Shown: positions 47,601 to 59,040, counted from the stretch's first letter. The stretch is 64,000 nucleotides of DNA from Pelobates cultripes (GCA_933207985.1 OW240917.1:125327829-125391828); one strand, 5' to 3'. Numbers and translations are program-made. The notes: generated from the letters alone by a model not told the origin.

Positions 47601-47780
47601 TTTATAATATCGGGTCCGTCAGACTATCTGGTCCCGGGCCCTTGCCTTTTGGTAAGGAGGCTATGGTCGACTTTAGCTCATCGCTTGTAAATGGTGCCTC
47701 CAGGAGTGCTACCTGATCTGTGTGAAGTGTTTGTGCGTTAAATTGGCTGATAAACATTCCTTTACTGAAGCGGGCTAGTT
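44700..47780 (-). mobile_element. L1-clade (Tx1-like) LINE fragment
   Basis: On the minus strand it runs from just before the RT (LKSTIASLPKGKGPGPDSL near 47690) through RT, a region with LTRSLYRLNYLPLIADI (46700-46740), to a tail with a C-x2-C-like segment (45690) and a 3' UTR. 5'-truncated within ORF2. Boundaries are approximate. Confidence 0.7.
47025..47552 (-). pseudogene. L1-type reverse transcriptase, partial
   Basis: 175 codons open. Motifs: VIPKPGKDPT, GPISLNNLDLKIFAKLLANR, a PGFIHPDHAGLVPGREATDN segment, box A LLLLVDDKKAFDRVDW (catalytic D), and box B ISNGARQGCPLSPLLF. This order and spacing is that of L1/Tx1-type RTs. Stops and frameshifts flank it: box C (FADDVLL-like) appears in another frame near 46940, and the segments at 46143-46379 and 45910-46146 are C-terminal pieces. 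Not functional. Confidence 0.75.
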
Positions 47781-49447
47781 AGTCGAGTCACCTAAATTGT
47801 ATAGGTAGTGGACTAAAAGTGTTAGTCGAAAAAATTAACACTGCTCTGCAGTCTCACTGCTTAATTCACTGCCATTTAAGAATTAAATCACTTTGTTTCT
47901 GTTTATGCATCCCTAGCCACACGTTCCCTGGTTGCAACTGAACAGCCTACATGAAAACAAAATGGTTTCAGTTTCAATCAGATTTTTATCTCCTGCTCTG
48001 TAAACTTTACTTTATTTATATACAGAAGGTTCCTGTAGGGTCTAGCAAGCTATTTACAGAGCAGGAGATATGAACCCCTTAAGATTGGAGGGCGTACAAT
48101 TAAGCCCTATTTTAGGCGGCTCTAAACGCCGCCGGGCGTAATTGTACACACTCCGGTCTTTCATTACTTACCCGGTCGCCGGCGGTCCCACGCCGGCGAT
48201 CGTGGTGGGGGGGACTCCCAGGGAGCCCCGCGCGGCACGTCCGACCCCCTGGAAGCCCCCCCGGCCATGTGAGAGTGGGGTCCTTGCGAGGACCCCACAA
48301 TCACATGGCCGGTATAGCTGGCTTCAGTATTGCCAGCAGGGGGGCTGCCTGTAATGACAGGTGGTACCCCTGCTGGCTGGAAATGAAATAAAATAAAATT
48401 AATTAAGTGTAAAAAAAATATATATATATACTTAGATCATATATATATATTATATATATATATATGATCTAAGTATATATATACACATATACATACACAC
48501 ACGTACACCGTCTAGGTGTATTTTATTATTAATATATATAATTAATATATAAATTACACGTAGACTGATACTGATTAAATATATATATAATTATTGTTAT
48601 ATATATATTTATATATAATATTAAAAAAATTAAATATGTAAATATGTTAAAAAATAAAATAAAAAAATAATTTAAAAAATTAAAAGAAATGTATAGATGT
48701 GTGTTATTTCGTTGTAACTGTATTGTGATATTAATATATATATTTATATCAAAATACACGTAGAACGAAATAATATCTACATACATAAATATACACGTAT
48801 ATATCACTATATATATGCCTATATATAAATAAAAATATTTTTAAAAAATTATATATATATATATATATATACACATATAGATTCACATACGTATATATAT
48901 ACATATATTAATTCTACATATATATTTATGTAATATTTTTACATAATTAGGTATCTTAATTAATTACAATTAGCGGGACCTGCCTGACAACCCATGCCGA
49001 AAGTAAAGGGAATTTAATTTGTTAGCACTATATTTAACCCTATAACTTTCCAAGACACCATAAAACCTGTACATGGGGGGTACTGTTCTACTCGGGAGAC
49101 TTCGCTGAACACAAATATTAGTGTTTCAAAACAGTAAAATGTATTACAACGATGATATCGCCAGTAAAAGTGTCGTGTTTTGCATTTTTCATGCACAAAC
49201 AGCACTTACACGGACGATATTATTGCTGTGATACTTTTTGCTGTTTTGAAACACAAATATTTGTGTTCAGTAATCAAGTATAATAGTGACTCCCTCATGC
49301 GTACAGGATTTATAATTTTCAAAGACCCTGGCGTCAAATATAAGGCTTGCGTTTCATTTTTTTCACATTAAAATTCGCCAGATTGGTTACGTTGCCTTTG
49401 AGACCCTATGGTAGCCCAAGAATGAAAATTACCCCTATGATGGCACA

Positions 49448-49672
49448 CCATTTGCAATAGTAGACAACCCAAGGTATTGCAAACGGGGTATGTCCAGTCT
49501 TTTTTAGTAGCCACTTAGTCACAAACACTGGCCAAAACTGGCGTTTTTTGCATTTTTCACACAAACAAATACTAACGCTAGCTTTGGCCAGTGTTTGTGA
49601 CCAAATGGCTACTAAAAAAGATTGGACATACCCCATTTGCAATACATTGGGTTGTCTACTATTGCAAATGGT
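49448..49672. repeat. 225-bp imperfect palindrome
   Basis: ACCATTTGCAATAGTAGACA at the left is matched by its complement at the right end; the arms also share GGGGTATGTCCA and TTTTTTAGTAGCCA. The centre is near 49556. It produces mirror-image 70-80 codon frames on the two strands. Confidence 0.8.
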
Positions 49673-50083
49673 ATGCCATTATTTGTGCAAATGTCATTCC
49701 TGGGCTACTATAAAGTCCCAAAGGCAATGTAACCAATCTGGTGAATTTCAATTTCAAATGTAACGTGCTATATTTGACCCTGTAACTTCCCAAAACGCCA
49801 TAAAACCTGTACATAGGGGGTACTATTTTACACGTGAGCCTTTGCTGAATACAAATATGTGTATTTTATTGCAGTAAAAGCAAACAGTATTATGACATTG
49901 ACAGTTAAAATGTCATGTAGAACTAAAAAAATGAAAAACAAAATCTTATTTTCTCGCATTTTCTTCATATCAAATTATGTTTCACAGCTAAATATTTGAT
50001 ATTAAATGAAAGCCCTGTTTCCCCTGAATAAAATGATATATAATAAGGGTGGGTGCATTTAATATGAAAGAGGTGAATTACGG

Positions 50084-50687
50084 TGTTCTATCAGTTTGGT
50101 ATACCCCGTCAGATTGCTATACCCACGTCACTTCCGGGGAGGGGAATCAGCTGTCTCCTGTGCTGCACATGCGTGCTAGCACTCCTGCTACTCCTCCACA
50201 GCAAGGTCCTGGAAGGTAAGTAAAACTAGTTTTACACTTTCATTATAGTTAAGGCATTCACTAAGCTTAGGACATGGGACATTTAGGGTTAATGTTAGGG
50301 TTCAAATTAGGGTTAGGATTAGGGACTTGTTCCTATTTAGTGATATTTCACATTAGGGGAATATCACTAAATAGTGATTTCTCACACTTTATTTTAACCC
50401 TTACCCCAAGGGTTAGGGTAAGAATAGAGTGTGAGAGGCGTTAGAAGCACTTACCTAACCCTAATTTGTACCCTCACTTAACCCTAAATGTCCTGTGTGC
50501 CTAAGCTTAGTGAATGTACTAACTATAATGAAAGTGTAAAACTAGTTTTACTTACCTTCCAGGACCTTGCTGTGGAGGAGTAGCAGGAGTGCTAGCACGC
50601 ATGTGCAGCACAGGAGACAGCTGATTCCCCTCCCCGGAAGTGACGGGGGTATAGCAATCTGACGGAGTATACCAGACTGATAGAACA
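50084..50687. mobile_element. 604-bp foldback element with telomere-like words
   Basis: Arms of about 280 bp start TGTTCTATCAGTTTGGTATA and end with its inverse. Arms include CACTTCCGGGGAGGGGAATC and, toward the centre, TTAGGGTTAATGTTAGGGTT on one side and TAACCCTAA on the other. Possible short target duplication ACGG. No coding capacity. Confidence 0.8.
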
Positions 50688-50942
50688 ACGGCGCAAATGC
50701 CAGGTTTTGTTTACATTTTGTTTCGTTCACAACGTGTACATTTGGCTCCGTCCTTAAGGGGTTAAAATTTTAAATTAAACAGAATTTGCAAATAAAGTGT
50801 AAACATTAAATTACACATGAGGTGTTTAGCAAGGCGGTGCAAGTCACATGCAGGGAGGCGTGACTAAGGCTTAATAAACAAAGTGATTTCACTCTTAAAT
50901 AGCAGAGAATTAAGCAGTGAGAATGCAGGGGCATGATTTATA

Positions 50943-52501
50943 CAGGGAGTGCAGAATTATTAGGCAAGTTGTATTTTTGAGGATTAATTTTATTATTGAA
51001 CAACAACCATGTTCTCAATGAACCCAAAATCTCATTAATATCAAAGCTGAATATTTTTGGAAGTAGTTTTTAGTTTGTTTTTAGTTTTAGCTATGTTAGG
51101 GGGATATCTGTGTGTGCAGGTGACTATTACTGTGCATAATTATTAGGCAACTTAACAAAAAACAAATATATACCCATTTCAATTGTTTATTATTACCAGT
51201 GAAACCAATATAACATCTCAACATTCACAAATATACATTTCTGACATTCAAAAACAAAACAAAAACAAATCAGTGACCAATATAGCCACCTTTCTTTGCA
51301 AGGACACTCAAAAGCCTGCCATCCATGGATTCTGTCAGTGTTTTGATCTGTTCACCATCAACATTGGGTGCAGCAGCAACCACAGCCTCCCAGACACTGT
51401 TCAGAGAGGTGTACTGTTTTCCCTCCTTGTAAATCTCACATTTGATGATGGACCACAGGTTCTCAATGGGGTTCAGATCAGGTGAACAAAGAGGCCATGT
51501 CATTAGATTTTCTTCTTTTATACCCTTTCTTGCCAGCCACGCTGTGGAGTACCTGGACGCGTGTGATGGAGCATTGTCCTGCATGAAAATCATGTTTTTC
51601 TTGAAGGATGCAGACTTCTTCCTGTACCACTGCTTGAAGAAGGTGTCTTCCATGAACTGGCAGTAGGACTGGGAGTTGAGCTTGACTCCATCCTCAACCC
51701 GAAAAGGCCCACAAGCTCATCTTTGATGATACCAGCCCAAACCAGTACTCCACCTCCACCTTACTGGCGTCTGAGTCGGACTGGAGCTCTCTGCCCTTTA
51801 CCAATCAGCCACGGGCCCATCCATCTGGCCCATCAAGACTCACTCTCATTTCATCAGTCCATAAAACCTTAGAAAAATCAGTCTTGAGATATTTCTTGGC
51901 CCAGTCTTGACGTTTCAGCTTGTGTGTCTTGTTCAGTGGTGGTCGTCTTTCAACCTTTCTTACCTTGGCCATGTCTCTGAGTATTGCACACCTTGTGCTT
52001 TTGGGCACTCCAGTGATGTTGCAGCTCTGAAATATGGCCAAACTGATGGCAAGTGGCATCGTGGCAGCTGCACGCTTGACTTTTCTCAGTTCATGGGCAG
52101 TTATTTTGTGCCTTGGTTTTTCCACACACTTCTTGCGACCCTGTTGACTATTTTGAATGAAACGCTTGATTGTTCGATGATCACGCTTCAGAAGCTTTGC
52201 AATTTTAAGAGTGCTGCATCCCTCTGAAGGATATCTCACTATTTTTGACTTTTCTGAGCCTGTCAAGTCCTTCTTTTGACCCATTTTGCCAAAGGAAAGG
52301 AAGTTGCCTAATAATTATGCACACCTGATATAGGGTGTTGATGTCATTAGACCACACCCCTTCTCATTACAGAGATGCACATCACCTAATATGCTTAATT
52401 GTAGTAGGCTTTCGAGCCTATACAGCTTGGAGTAAGACAACATGCATAAAGAGGATGATGTGGTCAAAATACTAATTTGCCTAATAATTCTGCACTCCCT
52501 G
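50943..52501 (-). mobile_element. Tc1-like transposon, near full length
   Basis: 1,559 bp with TA on both sides (50941-50942, 52502-52503). TIRs CAGGGAGTGCAGAATTATTA and the inverse, then AGGCAA. One transposase gene on the minus strand with a few lesions. Confidence 0.9.
51270..52284 (-). pseudogene. Tc1-like transposase (DD37E), broken
   Basis: The ATG at 52284 starts an open half of 159 codons: a paired-type helix-turn-helix (GCSTLKIAKLLKRDHRTIKR), a second HTH with a KRAAATMP linker, and the first catalytic Asp in VLWTDEMR. After a DGPDGWARG segment the frame breaks: frameshift, a stop and another frameshift between about 51660 and 51805. The second half (51270-51653) has the second Asp in FMQDNAPSH and the Glu in SPDLNPIENLW, 37 residues apart, then runs to a normal end. 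DD37E spacing marks a vertebrate Tc1 subgroup (I recall the name TRT). All three catalytic residues survive, so the copy died by frame damage only. Confidence 0.85.
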
Positions 52502-52559
52502 TACACAAAAACTGCTTCATTAAGTTAGAGTTGTTTTGGTGTCCATTGTGTCACTTTAA

Positions 52560-53506
52560 CGCCTTAACCCTTACAATCTTCCCCTGCTATTTACAATCCA
52601 ATATGCTCCCTCCTCCTAAACACCTCTGTCATCCTCAGGTATATAGAGATCACTTGATGTCCTCATTTCTATATATATTGTACGCCACATTAAGCAGCAG
52701 GACTCTTCACTCCATACAAGTAGCAGCCATGCATAGTTGTTAAAATGCTTTGACCATTTAAAAAAATATATATATAATTGGAAGAAGGCAACTGGAACAT
52801 TTACAGGTGGGTGTCTAATAAAATAAAATATACCATATCAACTTGATCTGTTGCTTGTTATTGGATGCCATACGATACAAACCCAATTATTTGTTCTTTA
52901 CACTCTCATTTCTGGAGATTCAAAGCATTAATATTTATTTAGAACAAAAAGCTCATTCCAGTAAGTATAAGTAATATTCTTAATGCATATTTCTAACACG
53001 TAATATACAGCTTTACTTCTGCAGGTGGTTTGCGGCAAAAGAAAGTGCCATTTTCACTGTTTGTTGCCTGCTAACTCCCACAGCTACTTTGCTGTTCAGT
53101 CATCTGATACGGAGATTAATCATAAAGTAAAACACTTGATGATACATGTAATGTGCATATTTCTTATACACAGGAGCCCTGTATTTGGCCATTTTTTGTA
53201 TGCAAGTGTCATAAATAATGTGTTCAAAAACTGAATATACTTACCAATTAAAGGGTTAACTTAAGAGTTGTCATATAGTGTACAAAATATGATCAATAAA
53301 TCATAATCTAAAAAAACACACTGGATTTTCAGATAACAGAATGTAGTTTGGAAATGAATGTATAAATGTTTTGTTACAGTATTAACATATACAGTGTGGT
53401 CAGTGGAGACTAAGAAAAATATATTTTTGTGAGATTAATGTGTAGGAACCTTCTCCCAGACCACGGCAAAATAAACCAGGTCAAACATTACCTGGTTTGT
53501 TTTCAC
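52560..53506. other. No gene seen
   Basis: AT-rich. The frames at 52477-52743 and 53025-53234 have no motifs. Confidence 0.35.
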
Positions 53507-55010
53507 TTAAAATAGGCACCAAAACAATTAAGTGGTTTTGGTGTATAAATCATGCCCCTGGAGTCTCACTGCTCAGTCCTCTGCCATGTAAGAGTTAAAT
53601 CACTTTTGTTTCTGTTTAAGCAGCCCTAGTCACACCTCCCCTGGCTGTGACTCACACAGTCTGCATGAGAAAAATGATTTCACTTTCAGGTATTAATTTA
53701 CCGTAGAGATTTTAATCTCCTGTTCTGTAAATTGAACTTTAATCACACATAGGAGGCTCCTGCAGGATTTAGAAGGCTATTAACAGAGCAGGACATAAGA
53801 AATGCTAAATTAAACAGACTGTACATAAAAGAAGCATAAAGATTCGATCTCTCTTTACATGAAGTGATTAGGCAGGCTGTGCAAGTCACATGCAGGCAGG
53901 GCTGGCCTTAGGTCTTTAGGTGCCCTGTGTGGAAAATCTTCATAGCGACTCATCCATGTATAGTGTGTGTATAGGAATGTAGTGTTTGTATAGGGGCTTT
54001 AATAAATTAATAAGAAAAAAAATATTCATTCCCACTTCTATGTTATTTTTCATGTAGGGGGGCATGCTGAATTCTGATGGTCCAGCGTGCAGGAAAACTG
54101 GTCTGATTCTCTGTGCTGTATGTTATATCTGTTATGGGTGTTTTGACTGTATATGTATTGTCTGTGTGTGTGATGTTTGTGATGGGTGTTTAATTCATAT
54201 TGGGGTTTTTTTTTAAATGCACATAGGCCAATGTGTGAATGCAGGTGTGTATTTTTGCAGTGTCACATGCACACAGTGCCACAGTCAGACATACTGTTAG
54301 ATGCCCACAGTTATACACATATACTGTCACAGACACAGTCACTTGCACTCAGTCGCACACAGTTACAGGAAGACAGTCATACACACAGTCACAGGCAGGC
54401 AGTCACACGCAGTTACATGCAGCCACACACAGTTACAGGCAGCCACACACAGTTACAAGCAGACAGTCATACAAACACAGTCACATGCAGACAGTCACTC
54501 ATACAGTTACAGACAGTCACACACAGTCAAAGAAGGCAGTTACAGATAGTCGCACACAGTCACAGGCAAAAAGAAAATCACACAGAGTTGCAGGCAAGCA
54601 GTCACAGACACACACACACACACACACATAGTTACAGGCAGATAGTCATACACATACACACAGTTACACACACAGGCACCACTTTCCTTATGGGCACTGG
54701 GGGAGGAACGACTCCGCGATCTGTTTAGCTCCATATCTGCCATGTATTTGGTTCTGTCACCACGGTATATTTAGTCCCACCCCCTTACTTGCAGACAGCT
54801 TTTAAAATTCTGACTATGCATGTGTGCGCTGTATTGTGCCCCTGCTGTAGTGGCGCCGTTTGCACACAGCTTGCATATCTGTAAGGCCGGCCTAGCATGC
54901 AAGGAGGTATGACTAGGGCTGCATAAACAAAGTGAATTAACTTCTAAAAATGGTAGAGTATTGAGCAGTGATACTGCAGGGCTATGAGCTATACACCAAA
55001 AACTGCCACA
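53507..55010. mobile_element. Second copy of the nested TTAA MITE, split by a hAT element
   Basis: Left end TTAAAATAGGCACCAAAACA. It shares with 44.5-52.6 kb the segments AGTCTCACTGCT, GAGTTAAATCACTTTTGTTT, TTAACAGAGCAGGA, TAAATTAAACAGA and GCAAGTCACATGCAGG, in the same order. It serves as the uninterrupted reference for the three insertion points there. The right end is approximate. Confidence 0.7.
53897..54895. mobile_element. Non-autonomous hAT element with CACAGTCACAG core
   Basis: Near-perfect 8-bp target duplication (CATGCAGG at 53889-53896, CATGCAAG at 54896-54903). Left end CAGGGCTGGCCTTAGG, right end inverse of CTAGGCCGGCCTTACAG. Core 54240-54680 is an irregular CACAGTTACAGGCAGACAGT array with overlapping phantom frames. 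Confidence 0.75.
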
Positions 55011-55149
55011 CAGGTGTAATGCATAGAGGTCATACTTATAAGGAATACATTCTGTAATTTGTGGTTACATGTTTTTCATTTTCAATAAACTGTAACCATC
55101 CTTAATATCATTGTTCTATCTTCAAGTCATTATTTACTATAGTGTAAGT

Positions 55150-55855
55150 TGTCTGGAATTAAAACTGGATTTCATATTGTAGTCCAAGTCCAAGAGTCAG
55201 AAGTGTCTAGACAAGCTCATCCCTCCGAAGTAGCCCTGTCTAAGATGACATGGACAAAGGATCCAATACTTATATTAGGGGAATCCAAATTATATCAGGC
55301 GTCTGGAGAAGCAATTAATACACGACACAAATGGTTGTCCAGAATTACTTCCTGCTCGTTTATTCCAAGTAGAGTGTATTTATACACAATATTGTTGCAG
55401 TTTAGTTTGAAAGTTTAAAAATAAAGTTTAAAAATAAATAATATAGTTAAAGATGGGAAAGTCAAAAGATAAAATTAGTTAATGTGGCTACATATTTCAT
55501 AAGATATAAAATTAGTTTACAAAATAATATGTGGTTACATATTTCATAAGATAGGAAGGTCGCAGAGACAAAATTAGCGAGCAAACAGTCACACAATGTA
55601 CAGTTTCTCAAAATAAGTGCTCCGGTGGGTGCTAGAATACACAGAGAAGACAATTTATGCTGACACGTATACAGCATTTTACAGAGAAAATGTTAATTAC
55701 ATATAAAGAGCATCAAATGTAGGCCTTAATTTAATTACGCTGAACATTGGAATCAAGATATATATTCCATCACAAAGAGGAATAGTCCCTATTCTGGGCT
55801 CAAAGCCCTGTGTCTCTCTTTTTCTATCATAATGTCCCTCTTTTACAGGAGTTCA
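55150..55855 (-). mobile_element. Candidate retroviral-type LTR
   Basis: On the minus strand: a polypurine tract AAAAGAGGGACA followed by TTATGATAG (about 55830-55850), then a U3-like stretch, a TATA box GTGTATAAATACAC (55378-55390), AATAAA 11 nt later in GGAATAAACGAGCAGG, and about 200 nt of R/U5-like sequence. This order fits an endogenous-retrovirus or LTR-retrotransposon terminal repeat. A 20-30 bp duplication (CATATTTCATAAGATA) lies at 55492 and 55537. No gag, pol or env was found nearby. Confidence 0.45.
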
Positions 55856-56470
55856 GCAATCTTGTTTTTTCTGAATTTATCGCAAGGATTTTTAGCATTC
55901 TACTCACAGTAAAATATAAATCAGCCTGTGTAAACAAGATATATTGTTATACAAAACCATACTCATATCCCTAAAATTAGAGTGTCTTGTCTGTCAATTT
56001 GATATGTTGAAATTCACATAGCTGAATTTACATGGCGTAACGGAGCTGCTGCTCCAGGACCTGGCCCTGTAATAGGCCCATGAAGTCTACATACAAAATA
56101 TAATAAATATCACAACCTCTTACCATGCTTCTGCTCTAAAATGCTGTACAGAGAGAAGAGAATGAAGAGAAGTCGGGAACAAATATATTGTGGACTGGCT
56201 GGCCATTAAAACAACAAATAAAAAAAATCTCAAAGGCACACTCTAAGCAACAAGCATAATTTATCTTGAAAAGTTACTATACCTCTATTGGGGCTCAAAC
56301 TCCACCCCGCCGCCCCCTGGCCTGCATTTTACCGGCACAGCTGGTATTTTAAGCTGTGTGGCCAGTGCCGGTATTTTTCTTTGAAGAGAATGTGCTGCAA
56401 TATTGGCACCGGCCTCCAGGGTGTGCAGTGATCTAAGGCCATGCTAGGAAAACTCGGTGCTAGAGCATTG
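55856..56470. other. No gene seen
   Basis: Possibly the sequence just upstream of the LTR polypurine tract, but no env-like frame remains. From 56225 there is a MITE-like word AAAGGCACACTCTAAGCAAC, then a GC-rich part of a hAT-type element. Confidence 0.3.
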
Positions 56471-56474
56471 TGGA

Positions 56475-57105
56475 GGAGTGTATTCTGCAGTCTGTGTGTG
56501 TACACAGTAGTTTGTGTGTATGTATTCAGCAGTCTGTGTGTGTGTGTATTCAGCAGTCTGTGTGTGTGTATATATACAAGTAAATAGCAGTGAAAAATAT
56601 TCCCTATATTTGTACGTTTTGCAAATCGGATAGCATAACAAAAAGTTTAATAAAAGCAAGTAGCTGCTGCTATGTAAAAGCGCAATAAAAAGTATCACAA
56701 AAAAAAGTAATGAGCAAAATAACCACTACCAGCATAAGAAAAAAGCACTGTGTCATTCAATAGTGAAGTTTATTAAAACCTTAAGGATAATAGGAGGAAT
56801 AGGTAATACAATTTACAGAAAGTCTTAGCAAAGATCCCTTACGTACACAAAGATCGCAGTTACCTGGAACCAGTCACAAGTCCCAAAATCTGTTACTATT
56901 CAAATTCTTCTATTCTCCGTGTGTGTGTGTACTCAGCAGTCTGTCTGTGTGTGGATTTAGCAGACTCTGCATATTTAGCAGTCTGTGTGTGTGTACTCAG
57001 CAGTCTGATTGGGTATTTGTATTTAGCAGTCTGTGTATTCAGCAGTCTCTGCATATTAGCAGTCTATGTACATGTATTTAGAAGTCTACGTGTATTTGTA
57101 TATAC
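56475..57105. repeat. ATTCAGCAGTCTGTGTGTGTGT minisatellite, interrupted
   Basis: Units at 56478-56575 and 56918-57100, separated by about 340 bp of unrelated sequence containing GAAAGTC..TTAGCAAAG. Probably inside a hAT-type element whose right end is at 57306 (complement of AGGGTTGTCACCTTTTTTGG). Confidence 0.65.
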
Positions 57106-57106
57106 A

Positions 57107-57538
57107 CACTGCAATTCACACATACACTCATCCAGACAGTATATATCCACACACTGCCTCACATACACAATACTATACACACAGTCAAAGTACAAACATT
57201 GTAAGTATTTTATTAGTGATTTAGGGATTTTGCTGCTTCCAAAATGCTCTCGTTCTTTAATGTACGTCGTCTGCGGTATTTTTTTCCAAAAAAGGTGACA
57301 ACCCTAATTGGGAGAGGATCATTCCAGAGGTAATATGCCCTACTGGGCAGGGTGGAGTGAGATGACGTAGCGTATGCAAGCTCGTCCTCATGGAACGCAG
57401 CTGGGTGAGCGATCACGGGAGGAGACGAAGAGTGGATGGGATGACCTGACATACCTGAGAGGCAGTGAAGCAGGGAGTTACATATCAATGCCAGATAGGA
57501 CTACAGACAGCTACTGAATAGAAAAAACCCAAGGGAGC
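57107..57538. other. hAT-type right end and flank
   Basis: 57265-57306 reads CTGCGGTATTTTTTTCC then AAAAAAGGTGACAACCCT, the complement of the end seen at 61157. The left end of this copy was not found. Confidence 0.45.
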
Positions 57539-58345
57539 AAATTCCATGTGTGTATAATCAGTGTGAATCTATCACATTGTAATCAGGAGAGCAGCAAGCA
57601 GCTACTAAGCTATCTCGCAGCATATCTTCTCAAGCTAAGTGCCTAATGATATCTGTAGCGGAATGAACCTTAGACTGTTACCCTTATTCCTGCTATGTAC
57701 TCTCCGTATCTTGTCCCCCCTGTTATTTCCTATGTTTCGTGCTCATAGTCTCTGGATCATCTTGTTCTTTGCCCTGTTCATCTGGCCGTTCAGTAAAATA
57801 GCAGCCACCTTGCATATTAACAGCATCTTGTTTAACAACCAAACAAATTACCGAACACCAGACCACCCATATGTGGAGTGTATCGCTCGTTAACCCCAGT
57901 AACCTCTGTTCACACCTCCACCGACCGCAATAACCCGCGGTCGGCTGGGTGGCAGAGACAGTGGTGTTTGGTCGTCAAGTGCATGGAACTAAAATCGGAC
58001 ATTCGCGAACACTGCTGGGACATCCACCCTCAGTTATGTTTGTGGGGATTCAGATGAACAGAGTGGCATTCAGGGGGAGCAAACTCCCGAACAGGATACA
58101 CAGAAAGATTGTCAGCACGAACAGTTCAAGCATTGTTTTTCGCTATCTGATACTCCCAAAAGAGACTGACCACATGCCTATTTTCATGGAACCTTTTTGG
58201 GCAGGCACCTCATGTGCGGTAGGTCTAAACTATACCCTGGTGGCGTTTCGGCTGCATTCGTGGGATCCTAGCCCTTTTCGGATATATTGGGAGGGGGCTC
58301 AGACCCAGGCTATAGAAATGGAAGGGAAGGATAAGCGCTAAAATA
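57539..58345 (+). other. Unidentified open frames, probably repeat-derived
   Basis: Two plus-strand frames: 57639-57893 (84 codons, Leu/Phe-rich, with two hydrophobic segments) and 57949-58341 (130 codons; contains VFGRQVHGTKIGHSRTLLG and ILPKETDHMPIFMEPFW). I do not recognise either. Higher GC than the surroundings suggests a piece of a transposable element. No splice or start evidence. Confidence 0.25.
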
Positions 58346-59040
58346 TTTGACTAGGAGAGGTTATTTGTATAAAGGCGGCAGCTAGCCCCAAAAGTAGAAA
58401 TCCCTTTAGTCCTACTAATGAAAATGAAACAAAAAACAAAGGAGTAGTGTTAGGGGTAGCGCCACAGTATAGAGAAATATAGAATTAGCAAATAAATAAA
58501 AATAATTGGGAAACTATAGTATAGCGCACAAATATATGAGTATAATAAAGTACCAAGAGGGGCACAATATATGATAGTATGGGAATTCACTTGCAGATAG
58601 TGCTGGTCCAATAGGATGTCTGCGTGATTCCTCAATGGGAGTACCAGGTTGGGTTCAGCAGTGGGTTCCGTATGTAACAGAGAAAAAAAAGGAATAATGG
58701 GGTAGTATGTTCTATTTGGGAACAGCTAAAAGGAATAAGATATAGTCCTACTCACGTTTTATGGAGCTGTAACTAGCTCCAGTATGAATGGCATACAGTG
58801 GTACAATCCCCACTTGCAAGGATACGTGAGAGTAATGTCTTTGTAGTATAAGGACCATAACATATAAAAAGATTTCAAAAAAATTCAACACAATAGTGCT
58901 TTCACTGGAGATTACCTGATAATCTCCAGAAAGAGAGTAAACAAATAAAATAAAATGGCTACTAAAAAGATTTTAAAAAATGGCAAGCATCTGAAAAAAG
59001 AAAAAAAACTGAAAAACGCCTTTACTTTTTTTCACCAAAC
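58346..59040. other. No gene seen
   Basis: AT-rich, unassigned. Confidence 0.35.

Larger units (their letters stand above)
44559..47843. mobile_element. hAT-like element carrying an L1 insertion
   Basis: Perfect 8-bp target duplication CTCTGCAG at 44551-44558 and 47844-47851. Left end CAGCGTTAATTTTGGCAG, right end inverse of CAGTGTTAATTTTTTCGA. Both flanks carry the TTTTAGTC/GACTAAAA motif. Most of the interior is an L1 fragment. Confidence 0.75.
48071..50765. mobile_element. TTAACCCC-family element, full length
   Basis: Left end (TG)AACCCCTTAAGATTGGAG, right end inverse of TTAACCCCTTAAGGACGGAG, TTAA border intact on the right (50762-50765). Contains a GC-rich block shared with 16.7 kb, AT-rich repeats, two internal palindromes (about 49130-49265 and 49448-49672) and a 604-bp foldback. 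A 62-codon frame (48112-48300) is conserved with 16.7 kb only because the DNA is; no transposase motif. Confidence 0.75.
44509..52559. mobile_element. TTAA MITE split by three later elements
   Basis: Left end TTAAAGGGACACTATAGCCA (44509), right end the inverse of TTAAAGTGACACAATGGACA (52556-52559 TTAA). Own sequence is only about 500 bp: 44509-44558, 47844-48070, 50766-50942 and 52502-52559. Colinearity is confirmed by a second copy at 53507-55010. Insertions: hAT-like (44559-47843), TTAACCCC element (48071-50765) and Tc1-like (50943-52501). Confidence 0.8.
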
